Source of the DNA: Sweltsa coloradensis
Lineage: Eukaryota; Arthropoda; Insecta; Plecoptera; Chloroperlidae
Reading direction: 5' to 3'
Length of the DNA stretch: 64,000 nucleotides
Assembly: GCA_024449915.1 (NCBI GenBank)
Contig: JAMZAV010000903.1
Coordinates: forward strand, 248,001-312,000
The position numbers were made by a program, and so were the translations under genes. Positions 40,901-47,737 of this stretch are shown here, piece by piece. Each line of letters opens with the position of its first letter. The first letter of the stretch is position 1. The notes under the pieces are model-generated. The model worked only from the letters and a program-made list of their open reading frames with translations. It made no database searches and was not told where the DNA came from.

Positions 40901-41503
40901 CCTATACTCTATCCCTTGGCTTTACCATTACCCTACTATTTAAACAATGGAGCGCTTCGGTTCTAGGCCTTTGAAGATGTGTTGTGGTTATTAGACAGGC
41001 CCCAGGCCCACATCAGATGTGGATGTGTGTGTGCTATAGATTCTATAGGCACAGTTGTTAGCCTGACTGGGCATTATGCCGGAAAAGTAAGGGAGGACAC
41101 AAAATGTTAGGTTTAGAATGTAGCTAGGCCTAGTAGGCCTACCAATACCAAAGACCTAGAGCCAGGCCTAGACCATTGAATAACCAAAGGGATTGGATAC
41201 ACAATACTGGTTATTCAATGACAAAGCCTAGACTGCTTTATAGCACAAAAGGCCAGTTATGGTACTGGTAGGGCCTAGGCTTTGTGTATCCAATCCCTGG
41301 CCTAGGTCTAGCCTAGCCTTGGTGTAGGCCTAGGCTTTCTCTATGGCTGTGCCATAATGTCTTCGAATAGCCCCTAGGCCCTAGGCCTAATCAAAATTCA
41401 TAGGTAAAGAATGGCCTTGTAGGCCTAGGCTAGGCCTAGGGCTAGGCCTAGCTAGGCCTAGGGCCTAGGAAGATAAGCTTACCAAATTCTCAATTCCGCT
41501 CAT
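15661..41503 (-). CDS. Six-exon gene for a 556-residue coiled-coil protein, family unknown
   Basis: CDS: join of 41503-41483, 33628-33020, 28974-28914, 22043-21956, 20010-19756 and 16297-15661, 1671 nt in all. Every intron has GT donor and AG acceptor, and every junction keeps phase (0, 0, 1, 2, 2). The start ATG opens MSGIENL, and the protein continues CEDEWFEIRQRF. Residues about 50-235 and 365-525 are rich in Leu, Glu and Lys with heptad spacing, so two coiled coils are predicted. Between them is a Ser/Pro/Arg-rich linker. The tail after FRYPSKHSGA is short. No catalytic motif, signal peptide or membrane segment is seen. This suggests a scaffold, cytoskeletal, centrosomal or vesicle-tether protein, by inference only. 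I do not recognise the family. The introns hold most of the mobile elements at 16.4-41.5 kb. Exon assignment is strong; exon 1 is the least certain because it is only 21 nt of coding sequence. Confidence 0.8.
16384..16799. mobile_element. hAT-like MITE
   Basis: The left end TAGGGTTGTTCGAA and right end TTAGAACAATCTCTA are imperfect inverted termini, with TTCGAA/TCGAAC motifs repeated inside each end. It is non-coding. The flanking 8 bp do not match clearly, so the superfamily call is tentative. Confidence 0.45.
17350..17822 (+). mobile_element. H-family Helentron-like element, copy H3
   Basis: Starts T|GGATGAGCAAAGC and ends GCGAAGCGGCCTAG|T. GCTCATCC, the AACGC/GCGTT hairpin and the CTAG end are all present. 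It is followed with no gap beyond the shared T by copy H4 in the same orientation. Confidence 0.75.
17824..18857 (+). mobile_element. H-family Helentron-like element, copy H4
   Basis: Begins T|TGGATGAGCGAAGCG directly after H3 and ends GCTTCCTAG|T. It is longer than other copies because a 436 bp hAT MITE plus its 8 bp duplication interrupts it at 18370-18805. With the insertion removed, the sequence CAAAAAAGCTCATCC matches the other copies. Confidence 0.75.
18370..18805. mobile_element. hAT MITE inserted in H4, perfect 8 bp target duplication
   Basis: Begins TAGGGATGTGAGAGTCC and ends GGGTACTCGCACACCCCTA. CAAAAAAG stands at 18362-18369 and again at 18806-18813. Both ends carry strings of CGAGTCCGAGTC and GACTCGACTCG in opposite orientation, likely transposase-binding repeats. 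It is non-coding. Confidence 0.9.
19079..19718. mobile_element. TTAA-flanked (piggyBac-like) non-autonomous element
   Basis: Termini AGGGGTATTTAACC and GGTTTTTAGCCCCT are imperfect inverted repeats. TTAA stands at 19075-19078 and 19719-19722, the target duplication of piggyBac (and Kolobok) elements. A second copy is at 46978-47737 in the same orientation. Short ORFs inside are not conserved between copies. Confidence 0.65.
19756..20010 (-). CDS. Coiled-coil gene, exon 5
   Basis: Acceptor GTTTAG ends at 20011 and donor GG|GTAAGA lies at 19756/19755. The 255 nt exon starts with one base completing AG|A (Arg) and ends with two bases of a Gly codon. It encodes a charged Ser/Pro/Arg linker (NLMLQPRADSPAGSARDPSP, later GDRDRDLDFRSQSFG), likely disordered. 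Composition differs sharply from the AT-rich introns. Confidence 0.85.
20011..21955. other. Intron 4 of the coiled-coil gene, with tRNA-like repeats
   Basis: Two diverged copies of a repeat sit near 20230-20420 and 20990-21160, each ending in an ACTGATA(G/A)C..A phrase followed by a tRNA-like (G)CGAGC(G/A)G segment. A tRNA-like inverted pair occupies 21315-21440. Confidence 0.4.
21315..21440. repeat. tRNA-like inverted repeat (SINE-related)
   Basis: AAAGGTCC and GGGTTTGAACCCGGG at the left are mirrored by GTTCGAACCCC and GGACCTTTT at the right, giving a box B-like motif on each strand. On the minus strand a box A-like GTCTAGTTGGCTAAAGTGAC lies upstream of GGGTTCAAACCC. Pairing of a full cloverleaf is poor, so it is not called a tRNA gene. 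Confidence 0.45.
21956..22043 (-). CDS. Coiled-coil gene, exon 4
   Basis: This short 88 nt exon is flanked by acceptor CTTCTAG and donor CGCAG|GTATAG. It was found by requiring a phase bridge: exon 3 leaves one base and exon 5 needs two, so an exon of length 3n+1 was expected, and this one fits. It encodes NGCDQALQLSFSHLYGLRPG and then DSPRRMNR, with split Ser and Arg codons at its ends. Confidence 0.8.
22105..23082. mobile_element. DNA-transposon-like element with 11 bp flanking repeat
   Basis: TCATGCTAAAT stands at 22094-22104 and 23083-23093. Just inside are CCTTGAAAAT (left) and ATTTTCAAGG (right), inverted termini. ACTCGC/GCGAGT motifs repeat near both ends. The left portion includes the G-run block 22180-22240. 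No transposase was seen. An 11 bp duplication would be unusual, so 8-9 bp with chance extension is possible. Confidence 0.6.
23346..23961 (+). mobile_element. H-family Helentron-like element, copy H5
   Basis: Begins T|TGGATGAGCGTAGCGAGC and ends AAGCTTCCTGG|T. The inverted CGCTCATCCAA and the AACGC/GCGTT hairpin precede the end. Its CTGG terminus still fits the CTRR rule of the Helitron group. The interior contains a tandem-like duplication of CTTATAACACCTACATGCTT (near 23607 and 23775), shared with H1 and H6. Confidence 0.78.
25434..25460. repeat. (ACATGT)n microsatellite
   Basis: Four ACATGT units in tandem. They create the HVHVHV and MYMYMY strings in overlapping ORFs. Confidence 0.95.
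25659..26964. mobile_element. 1.3 kb palindromic foldback element
   Basis: Outer ends AATCCTGTCAAATAAGA and TCTTATTTGACAGGATT are perfect inverted repeats. The arms pair along almost the whole length, for example ACTCCCCTACAATCGGACTG against CAGTCCGATTGTAGGGGAGT. They turn around near 26230-26300. Small indels and mismatches make it older than the 4392-4807 foldback. There is no coding capacity. A fragment of the same family is at 58985-59215. Confidence 0.85.
27250..27272. repeat. Poly-G run
   Basis: About 18 consecutive G after GGA, a homopolymer tract. Confidence 0.95.
28501..28623. mobile_element. MITE with perfect 31 bp inverted termini
   Basis: Positions 28501-28531 and 28593-28623 are exact reverse complements (core TTTTAGTGGATAAAAACTCT). 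The spacer is 61 bp and non-coding. Confidence 0.85.
28914..28974 (-). CDS. Coiled-coil gene, exon 3
   Basis: This 61 nt exon lies between acceptor ACTAATCCCTAG, with a good branch-like ACTAAT, and donor CTGT|GTGAGT. It encodes LSEALAELEERETQLKHLGL and the first base of the next codon. It continues the heptad pattern of exon 2, which supports it although it is short. Confidence 0.85.
29324..29597 (+). mobile_element. 3' end of a non-LTR retrotransposon (LINE)
   Basis: An open frame reads RVVNPWNDLSPALKDC and then VSHYTFPVQGAL, up to a stop at 29488-29490. The VVNxWNxLP/S pattern is the C-terminal signature of CR1/RTE/jockey-type reverse transcriptases. It is followed by a hairpin (CTTGTTGTT/AACAACAAG, 29549-29572) and an (AATAA)n-type tail. 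It is heavily 5'-truncated. Confidence 0.75.
30570..32263. mobile_element. hAT element with 8 bp target duplication, host of a nested hAT
   Basis: Ends CAGGGATGGCCAACT and AGTTGGCCATCCCTG are perfect inverted repeats. TGTTAAAA flanks both sides (30562-30569 and 32264-32271). The interior includes a second hAT MITE (30780-31326). A 37 bp phrase with core CGGACGGGCAAGCAACCACA occurs twice, near 31978-32014 and 32149-32185. No intact transposase. Confidence 0.9.
30780..31326. mobile_element. Nested hAT MITE with perfect 8 bp target duplication
   Basis: Begins CAGGGGTGTAGCAACC and ends TAGCTACGCCACTG. GTAAGTTG stands at 30772-30779 and 31327-31334. It inserted into the older hAT at 30570-32263. 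The GC-rich subterminal region includes a CCTCAGGGGGCCCCTGAGG palindrome. Confidence 0.9.
33020..33628 (-). CDS. Coiled-coil gene, exon 2
   Basis: The main exon: 609 nt, 203 residues, phase 0 on both sides. Acceptor TTCCTGATAG precedes TGT GAA GAT GAA TGG (CEDEW), and the donor is AAG|GTAAGT, a near-perfect consensus. The first 40 residues include EWFEIRQRF and LLHVWRWLVDAE, aromatic-rich and probably a small helical head. The rest (QLDKLRDLRSEEMEEMESYI onward to NERLAFK) is coiled coil. Confidence 0.9.
34904..34974. repeat. (AAT)n microsatellite
   Basis: More than 20 AAT units with one interruption. Confidence 0.95.
35838..37026. mobile_element. TA-flanked DNA element with GTACCTTGGACC repeats, inserted in the LINE
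   Basis: Termini GGGGAACATGCTGTACC and GGTACAGCATGTTCCCC are perfect inverted repeats, flanked by TA (35836-35837 and 37027-37028), the Tc1/mariner target duplication. Deleting the element and one TA rejoins QKRAV to RIIAG of the LINE in frame. GTACCTTGGACC or its complement recurs about nine times: 35851, 35868, 36231, 36242 and 36780-36835, and at the right end. A degenerate copy is at 36208. These look like transposase-binding sites. No transposase was recognised. A G/C-run palindrome (36387-36542) lies inside. Confidence 0.85.
36387..36542. repeat. G-run/C-run palindrome
   Basis: GGGGGGAAGCATAAAATGCG at the left is mirrored by CGCACTTCATGCTTCCCCCC at the right. Arms are about 48 bp and the spacer about 60 bp. 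G and C homopolymers of 10-13 bases flank the arms. It sits inside the TA element and may be a separate small insertion. Confidence 0.7.
37802..38235. mobile_element. hAT MITE with perfect 8 bp target duplication
   Basis: Begins TAGGGATGAGACGTTT and ends CATTTTCCCATCCCTA. TTCCAAAG stands at 37794-37801 and 38236-38243. Internal ACGTTTAAACG and similar motifs repeat near both ends. Non-coding. Confidence 0.9.
38340..39693 (+). pseudogene. LINE 3' part with RNase H relic (I/jockey-like)
   Basis: Plus strand, in broken frames. LGRLQNQALRIITGGVKSTP and IPPLEARR (38410-38540) are the post-RT region. Then comes RNase H: IYTDGSATPGEGQAGAG (from 38868), YDGKLTAI, ILTDSKAAIQANQPT and, in another frame, LQWIPSHCNVYGNEKADFLA (39170-39230). 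The catalytic Glu expected in YDGEL is Lys. A C-terminal CRLCGDGEHDRRHLYTC zinc-knuckle-like segment (39506-39556) runs to the stop at 39659-39661. The tail is (GAA)n at about 39680-39693. RNase H plus a terminal Cys/His motif suggests the I group. It is 5'-truncated and frameshifted. Confidence 0.85.
39818..39882 (+). repeat. tRNA-like SINE head
   Basis: CTCAGTTGGTAGAGCAACTC (box A region), then a good stem CTCCTGG/CAAGCAGGAG and a decayed box B (GATTCGTATT). It directly precedes a (TA)n tract and the hammerhead-like segment. Confidence 0.45.
39886..39910. repeat. (TA)n microsatellite
   Basis: Uninterrupted TATA tract. A second one occurs at about 40085-40122 around a TAGGCCTA. Confidence 0.95.
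39995..40043 (+). ncRNA. Hammerhead ribozyme-like motif (Penelope/retrozyme type)
   Basis: The core order fits a minimal type I hammerhead. Stem I 5' strand is ATTGGCC, then CTGAGGA (matches CUGANGA), then stem II GATGGG/CTCATC with loop TGAAAT, then GAAAC and GTC, then stem I 3' strand GGTCCAAT. Stem III would be only the self-complementary ACGT, as in Penelope-like elements and animal retrozymes, whose motifs act as dimers. The cleavage site would follow GTC at 40035. An extra T before stem II and a bulged T in stem I may weaken it. The surrounding sequence (39890-40085) is probably the rest of that retroelement. Confidence 0.55.
40162..40853. mobile_element. hAT MITE (CAGTGTTGGG type)
   Basis: Begins CAGTGTTGGG and ends CCCCAACACTG. 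Flanks CCTAGGTC (40154-40161) and CCTAGGCC (40854-40861) match at 7 of 8. Many AAAAGTTC/GAACTTTT motifs repeat in both ends. Non-coding. Confidence 0.8.
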
Positions 41504-42260
41504 TTCTTCAAAATTTTGCACAAAGATTAGTGTCGCCGAAGTTCAGCAACTTGTCAAGAATTAAGAAAGATAGATTGGACCTACATCTCAAATTATATAC
41601 CATTATTAATATAGTTTTTTTTTTCTACTACTTAGGACCTAGCCTAGGCCTAGCTCAAACACTGACAGTAGAGTTTGACAGGACAGATGTTTTAACTGCT
41701 CAACTGCCCACTCCTTAAAATGAGTACGCCTACACCCAGGGTCCACTAGATACTTATGCTAAGCTGCTGTTAGCTGGGTCTTCCACCTGATGTAAACAAA
41801 CCACCATCTTATACCCTGCGTGTGTTTTAAAAATAATCTGGAGCGCTCCGAACACGCTCTGTAATATTATCCGTAGCAGAATGTGCTATGTTTTTGTTTT
41901 GTTTTGACAGATCATGGACAGCAAAGATTGGGCATTGTGGATTATTATCAATATTATCATTGATATTAGGCCTACCTTTGTGTCTAAATGTAGTTACAAC
42001 TCCACGATAAAAGATTGTATGTGCATAAGCCTAGGCTAGCCCTCGTCTTTGTGTGGTTTTTTCATAGACAATGCCTAGACCTTGTAGAAGTCGTCGTAGG
42101 CCTAGAGCTTAGGTCTCGCGTTCTTAGGCCTAGGGCTTGGCCCTAGAAATATCAGATTCAAGTTCAAGTTTGGTTTTGGTTTATAGGCCTACATGGTGCA
42201 AGTAGGCCTATGGCTTGGACTCATCTTTATCTTACCAACCACATCATCAATGCTAATAGG
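40860..42260. repeat. Zone dense in TAGGCCTA and related palindromes
   Basis: GGCCTAGGCCTAG-type strings occur in long runs, especially at 41090-41480, where tandem CTAGGCCTAGG units overlap. An inverted pair with core AGGGATTGGATACACAA lies at 41187-41205 and 41282-41300. TAGGCCTA-like octamers are scattered over the whole window but are densest here, just at and upstream of the coiled-coil gene's first exon. Confidence 0.7.
41483..41503 (-). CDS. Coiled-coil gene, first coding exon 1
   Basis: ATG opens MSGIENL, then donor TTG|GTAAGC. The exon ends in phase 0 and exon 2 starts in phase 0. It was chosen because exon 2 is open to its acceptor without a good in-frame ATG, and this is the nearest upstream minus-strand ATG with a strong donor in the right phase. 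The coding part is too short for independent support, and the transcription start is unknown. Confidence 0.55.
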
Positions 42261-42503
42261 CATTATGCCTACCGGTATCTGGACAGTTTGCCTCGGGTCC
42301 TAATATCCATTATGCAAATGAAAATTGACATATGAAGTTGAAAGATATGAAAATTATTTACATAAATAATGTTACCTGCCAACATAAGAATCAAGATTAT
42401 ACAGGTGGTAGCCTATTTATGTATTTTATTGCATTCAAATGTACAACCGACTTTTGAAATTGACGTCCAGCTGCAGTCTGCTATTTGCACCGAGCTTAAA
42501 GCT

Positions 42504-42806
42504 CGGTGCACATACTTTCCGAAGGTTTTAGGTTTAAGGTTTATGGTTTATGGTCTAAGAAATGTTTTTCTATAACGTTTCTAGTACGCGCGCTACCATT
42601 GGCCGGATTTATGAGAGCTCGCTTCTCATTGGCTGGGTTTAGTGTTTAGTGTTTAAGAGTTAAGAAGTTGAAATATTTTCATCTTGTTAAACCTTAGACC
42701 CTAAACCTTAAACCTTGGGAAAGAATGTGAACGCGATAAACGCATTGGGCATGTTTCAACTTTTGTTAAACCATAAACCATAAACCTTAGGAAGTTATGT
42801 GCACCG
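42504..42806. mobile_element. MITE with about 50 bp inverted termini and CCTAAACC-like interior
   Basis: CGGTGCACATACTTTCC at the left mirrors GGAAGTTATGTGCACCG at the right, and the arms extend through GGTTTATGGTTTATGG/CCATAAACCATAAACC. Inside, CCTTAGACCCTAAACCTTAA resembles degenerate telomere-like units. No transposase. Confidence 0.75.
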
Positions 42807-42809
42807 ACC

Positions 42810-43573
42810 TTACAAAATCTCTGTAAGGTCCATTGGATAATGTGTTTTGCGCACTTCATAGACACATTATCAAGCAGGCCTTGACTTAGGGATATAAGAT
42901 GGCGCTTATACATTGTGGAAGTACAAGCGAAGACCCACCTTACAGCAGCTGTTAGGTTTTCTAGTGGACCCTGGCCTACACCAACCTACGAGAACCAACC
43001 ATCATTTCATAACTCAGTTATTGGTTACAAAATTTATGTAAATGATAATCATAAATTAGTATGCATTATTAACTACGAATCAATTACCTTGTGGAACAGA
43101 AAAAAGAACGCGTACTTAATAATATTATAAAATACAGTGGTCGGAAGGCACTTCAATAAATGCCGTACGTTGGCGTAACTGCCTGTAAAATTGGTAAGCG
43201 CGGGTATATTGTACGCATTGAACGGCGCGTAGTATGAAAAAAGCCGTGTGGTTGTTGAGCGAGCGTAGCGAGCGTCTCCACTTGACTCTTATGTCTGTTT
43301 TTTTTTTCTGTTACTGCTTCGATACAGGTCGCACCGTTTCTCTGATCGACCTGAATTTTTTTTTACACATGTACATACCACCTAGGCGGGTTGCTGTGTA
43401 GTGTAGTTTTTAAACAAAATCCGATCGTTGGTTATAAAAAAAAAAAAAATGTTCCGATCGTTATGAAATTTTGCAGGGTCAATAAGTACAACATTCTCTC
43501 CTATTTTCCAAATTTTCAGCTAAATCGGTCAAGACCTTAAAGACTTATTGGTAATCATAATTCGAAAAATGAT
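42810..43573. other. Non-coding stretch
   Basis: A GAGCGAGCGTAGCGAGCG phrase at 43257-43274 followed by T- and A-runs suggests another, distinct or broken, relative of the H elements. The 3' terminus is not seen. The rest is unassigned. Confidence 0.35.
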
Positions 43574-44194
43574 TGGATGAGCGTAGCGAGCGTAGCGAGC
43601 GAAGCGAAGATTCCATTTCACTACACTGGAGAAAAAAATCCGGAATGTTTTTTTTTTTTTCTTTTTTTTTTTTGTATTTTTGTCTGTTTGTTAGCACGAT
43701 TCCGGCTAAACCGATACTCCAATTGCGATGAAATTTTATGGAGGCCTTCAAAATCTCTGAACTTAGAACTGCCACGTTTTTGAGCGCCATCGAAAAATTA
43801 TTTCTCATAAAAATCGCAATTTTACGATTTTTTTCGATTTTTTGAAAAATTATTTTACTTATAACATCTACATGCTTTATCCGATTTTAATGATTTTTTC
43901 ACAGAACCTTAATTTTATGAATTAAGATATTCGTGTGAAATTTGAGCACAATCGAAAAATTATTTCTTATAAAAATCCCAATTTTTTTGATTTTTTTTTT
44001 TTTAAAAATTACGATTAATTAAAAAAAATTAAAATTTAAGTTTATTTTTTATTAAATTAAATTTAATTTAAATTTTTTTTTTTGAAATTAGTCATAATTT
44101 TTTTCACAGAACAACAGAAAATCCGCATAACACATGGCAGCTCAATGCCCAATACGCTCATCCAACAACGCGGCGGGACTTAGCGTTTTCCTAG
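43574..44194 (+). mobile_element. H-family Helentron-like element, copy H6
   Basis: Begins T|TGGATGAGCGTAGCGAGCG and ends AGCGTTTTCCTAG|T. It has an extra GTAGCGAGC unit near the 5' end compared with H5, so the short tandem varies in number. Subterminal CGCTCATCCAA and the AACGC/GCGTT hairpin are intact. Confidence 0.8.
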
Positions 44195-44206
44195 TGTTAA
44201 AAAATG

Positions 44207-44434
44207 GGCACTGTTTCGGTTAAGAATGGCCAACTTTTAAACACTTGTAAACTGTGTTGTGTGTGTTAAAGGGTTTTGAAGGTTTTTTGTTTAAAATAAC
44301 GACGTTAAAGGTTTTGAAGGTTTTTTTTGTTTTAAATAGCACGTTAAGGTTTTTTAAGGTTACTTACAGTGAGTGTAACGGCTCGGTGGAAGTGCTGGTG
44401 AAAAGTTGGCCATTCTTAACCGAAACAGTACCAA
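44207..44434. mobile_element. MITE with 30 bp perfect inverted termini
   Basis: CACTGTTTCGGTTAAGAATG at the left is mirrored by CATTCTTAACCGAAACAGTA at the right, and pairing runs on through GCCAACTTTT. AAAAATG flanks both sides. The interior has two or three GGTTTTGAAGGTTTTTT units in tandem. Confidence 0.8.
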
Positions 44435-44439
44435 AAATG

Positions 44440-46390
44440 AAGGAGGCATGCAGTGAAGATACAAAGATACACTTAAGAAGGCATGACGTGAATTAGTAGC
44501 CTACAATGCAAAGATGTTGGAATAGTATATATATATAGATATCTTAACACCTATAGTAGGCTAGATAGCCTTCTTTAATCAATGCCTATAGGGTCGCATC
44601 GGCGTCAAAATGTGCATGGCGAAACGATGGCCAGTCCTAAAAGTGTGTCACAACATGTCGGACCAACGTGGATATTCCCGGGAATTCATTGAAGATTTTA
44701 TTAATTTGTCATTTGACAGTTTCCATGTCTTTGGAAAATTAAATCTAAAGAATATAGTAATCGCGATGCGCGAAATACCGCGTTCATCTAACTCGTGTTA
44801 TAAGATTATAGGCTACTTGCGTACGCTAATCTGTGTTTAGGTAAAACAGCAGCCATGTTCCCGTACACAAACTAAACTGCAGAGTGACCTAGTGTGGGCG
44901 TCGATCCCGCCAAAATGCGGCAGTCGCCTGTCAGGTTGGGGTTAGAGAACCTGGATCTTATTAACTACGTTAAGATAAAGCGGCGTTAGTTGGGGTATAA
45001 TAGCTTTTACTTGAGCTTGTCCTAGCGTGTGGGACTGTGGGAGGGTCGCATAAGCTCGATGGAGGGTCGGGACGGGAGCTTGGGTCAAGTGCGGCTCACG
45101 TGTAAGCGACCATTCACGGGGTATCCGTATAATAATATGGAATACAATCTAGAAATTACATAAATAACAAACCTCGTCCTGCCAGAGTTGGAACCCAGGT
45201 CTCATGCCTGGCAGGCAGCCATAGTTTGTAATTTCTTATTTATATTCCCCCACATTTTAATTTTTAAGACATTCGTGAAAGTTAGAGGTAAGAAATTCAA
45301 CTACTGCTTATCAAAGTGATCCACCTGTAGGCTGTAACGGTGATGCATGTGTTCACAACTAAAATTTAGGACATTTTCAGGACACAAACTTTTTTTGGCG
45401 GGAGGTGGTAGATCATAATATTACACGTGCCTGGGATCAAAGATAACATGACTGTTTGTTAGTCGTATAGGAAGAGGCAGTCTAGATTTGACACTCCATA
45501 GAATTACCCAAGATTGTAATTTGGGATTCCGTAACAATTTTAAAATCTTTTTGAGAAAATATAATTTATGAAAACTTTGTTCACTTTCTTTTATCATTAA
45601 TGCAATGCAATATTCAAATTAAATAATAATATCAAACACCCGGTTCCAACATGAGTCTGGTATCGCATCAACAAATTCTCGGGCTACAGACTGTTCTTAG
45701 TGCTTGCTAGTCAAGCTCAGCACATCCTCGTTCTTCCCAGTCGTCTATTATGACGGGAATTTCAACAAGCTTTCGCCATTTCTTTCTATCCTCCTAGTCT
45801 TATTGTTAATCCTTACCCATGATTTCCTTCTTTTTTGTTCTACACTCAGTTTTGTTTGACCCCTCAATCAATCTCTTGGACCGCCGACCGTTTGTACTCC
45901 CTCTTATGTATTTCCAATTCTATCTTGGTTCATTTTTCTTACCATATCAGTTAAATATCGTTCAATTGACTGTTTTTTAGGTATAATATGTGAATTGTTT
46001 TAGGTATCAGCACAATTTTTAGTTTTCATAATTTTTTTACAATTTGTCATTCAATGAAAATCAAAACAATAGAAAATTAATTAGGGAAAAATAATCATTA
46101 GCAAGATTCTTCGCAAGTAAAATTCATTAACCATTTTAAACAGTATTATCATAGCCCTTTCTTCTGACCTAACCCGAAGCAGTTAATTACCTGAACACAA
46201 CAACCTCGACGAGCAGTCCTAAATAAAGAAAGTGTCAAGAATTCATTCTCAGTGCGAGTTTGCTACCTAGGTGTATGTACAATATAATGTACCCTATTTG
46301 TTAAAAGCAAATTTCAAAGTTTTGTACTGAAATAATGAATTAGGTTGGCAAATTACAAAATGGGCAAAACATAAGTTATGTAGGCCTACA
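44440..46390. other. Intergenic stretch with a tRNA-like relic
   Basis: At 45170-45225 the minus strand holds CTGCCAGGCATGAGACCTGG and then GTTCCAACTC, a tRNA-like anticodon arm plus box B, probably a SINE. The rest is AT-rich sequence without recognisable genes. Confidence 0.4.
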
Positions 46391-46392
46391 TG

Positions 46393-46932
46393 CAGGGCTC
46401 GAATTTTAAAATATTTAGCACTCGCCCTCCGGGCGAGTGTTCTTGTAAATTTACTAGTCCGAAATTAAAAACACTAGTCCGTCTTCATCTCCAAACCACT
46501 ACTACTATAACTTAAATACGTAATTTCGTAATAATAATTAATTACGTAATATTTGGCTACCCTTTACAAATGGACCGTGTTTATCTCCTACGTTAGATAT
46601 CTCACAAACAGAACAAAACGTCGAGTTTAGTTGTTGGTCAAAACGTAGCCACGTGTGTTCTGTTAGCCAGCGTTCTTGAAAAAAGGCTCACACGATTCTT
46701 CTCATATTTTGCATTGTCTGCAGTAGGATTAGGTTTCTGTTTCTTGTTTGGGTTATCAACTCCTAGTAAATACCGCCACATAGTTGTTGACCGCGTAGTT
46801 TGAAACGTAATGTACACAATTTATGTTACGGCTCACCAAAAAAATCACTTGCCCGTCGGGCGGGTAATTTCCAAAAGTTACTCGCCCGCGCAACAATACA
46901 CTCACCTCGGGCGAGCGTTAAATTCGAGCCCG
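46393..46932. mobile_element. hAT-like MITE (CAGGGCTCGAATTT type)
   Basis: Begins CAGGGCTCGAATTTTAAAAT and ends TTAAATTCGAGCCCG. GCACTCGCC and GGGCGAGTG motifs are inverted near each end. The flanks CCTACATG and TGTACATG agree at 6 of 8. Confidence 0.65.
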
Positions 46933-46977
46933 TGTACATGATTGTGTCCTGCTTTTGTCAACCAATGATCCAAATAA

Positions 46978-47737
46978 ATGGGTATTCACCCGCTAAACTC
47001 AAAAAATTTCATTCAGGCTAACTAGTAATGAATTAAGCAACTAACAGAAAAATTATTGGGACCATGATGACCCGAAAAAAAAATTGTTAAACTTGTTATT
47101 TTTCGAGCTAGGTCCAATCAGAAAAAATCTCCCATAAGAAATAACATGGGGACGATCTTTATGCCCCGTGACATTGGAGGATTTTCATCCAAAAAAATAT
47201 TGGCCATTATTGACGTACTCTACAGCCTTTTCTGTAAATTCTCTATATTTTGTTTTGTAATTTGGACAAATGGTTCGGTCAAAATAGGTTGATTACCAAT
47301 ATGGGGTGTGATTTTGGAATGATTATTTTTTAGTGTTGGAGAGTAGGTATATTTGTGCACAGTTTCAAGACACGATGTTAAAAAGGGGCATTTTAGATTG
47401 GTACGATGCTTTAGTATATGATGAACAAAAAAGAAGCAGGTTAAAGCCGATTTTAAGATATTTCCCAAAACACCAATTTTCACAAATTTCTGGATCAATC
47501 ATAATCATTATCCATTGCCGTTTCCTGCTTCTGGCAGGGTCAGCTTAGGTTTCGCGACCAAATTCTTCTAATTCTTTATATCCTCCCACAATCAAGTCTT
47601 AAAACAAAAAAAATTGCAAAATTTGTGTTAAATCAAAGTTACAAGATATAATTTTTTAAACGGTCATTTTAGTGTAGTATACTATTTGCTATAGATTATA
47701 TGGTAAAAAATAATTTTTTGAGGTAATAACTCCTTTA
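46978..47737. mobile_element. Second copy of the TTAA element, with a small insertion
   Basis: Collinear with 19079-19718: GGGTATTCACCCGCTAAACT, then AACTAGTAATGAATT, then ATTATTGG and so on. About 110 bp near 47498-47605 (ATCATTATCCATTGCCG-type sequence with CTGGCAGGGTC) is absent from the other copy. The flanking TTAA is clear at the right end only. Confidence 0.65.

Larger units (their letters stand above)
33629..41482. other. Intron 1 of the coiled-coil gene
   Basis: The 7.85 kb intron holds an AAT microsatellite, a minus-strand LINE broken by a TA element, a hAT MITE (37802-38235), a plus-strand LINE, a hammerhead-like motif, another hAT MITE (40162-40853) and the TAGGCCTA-rich zone. 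Stretch 33730-34800 has inverted ATTTCGGTT/AACCGAAAT-type motifs that may be a decayed hAT. No further exon was seen. Confidence 0.55.
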
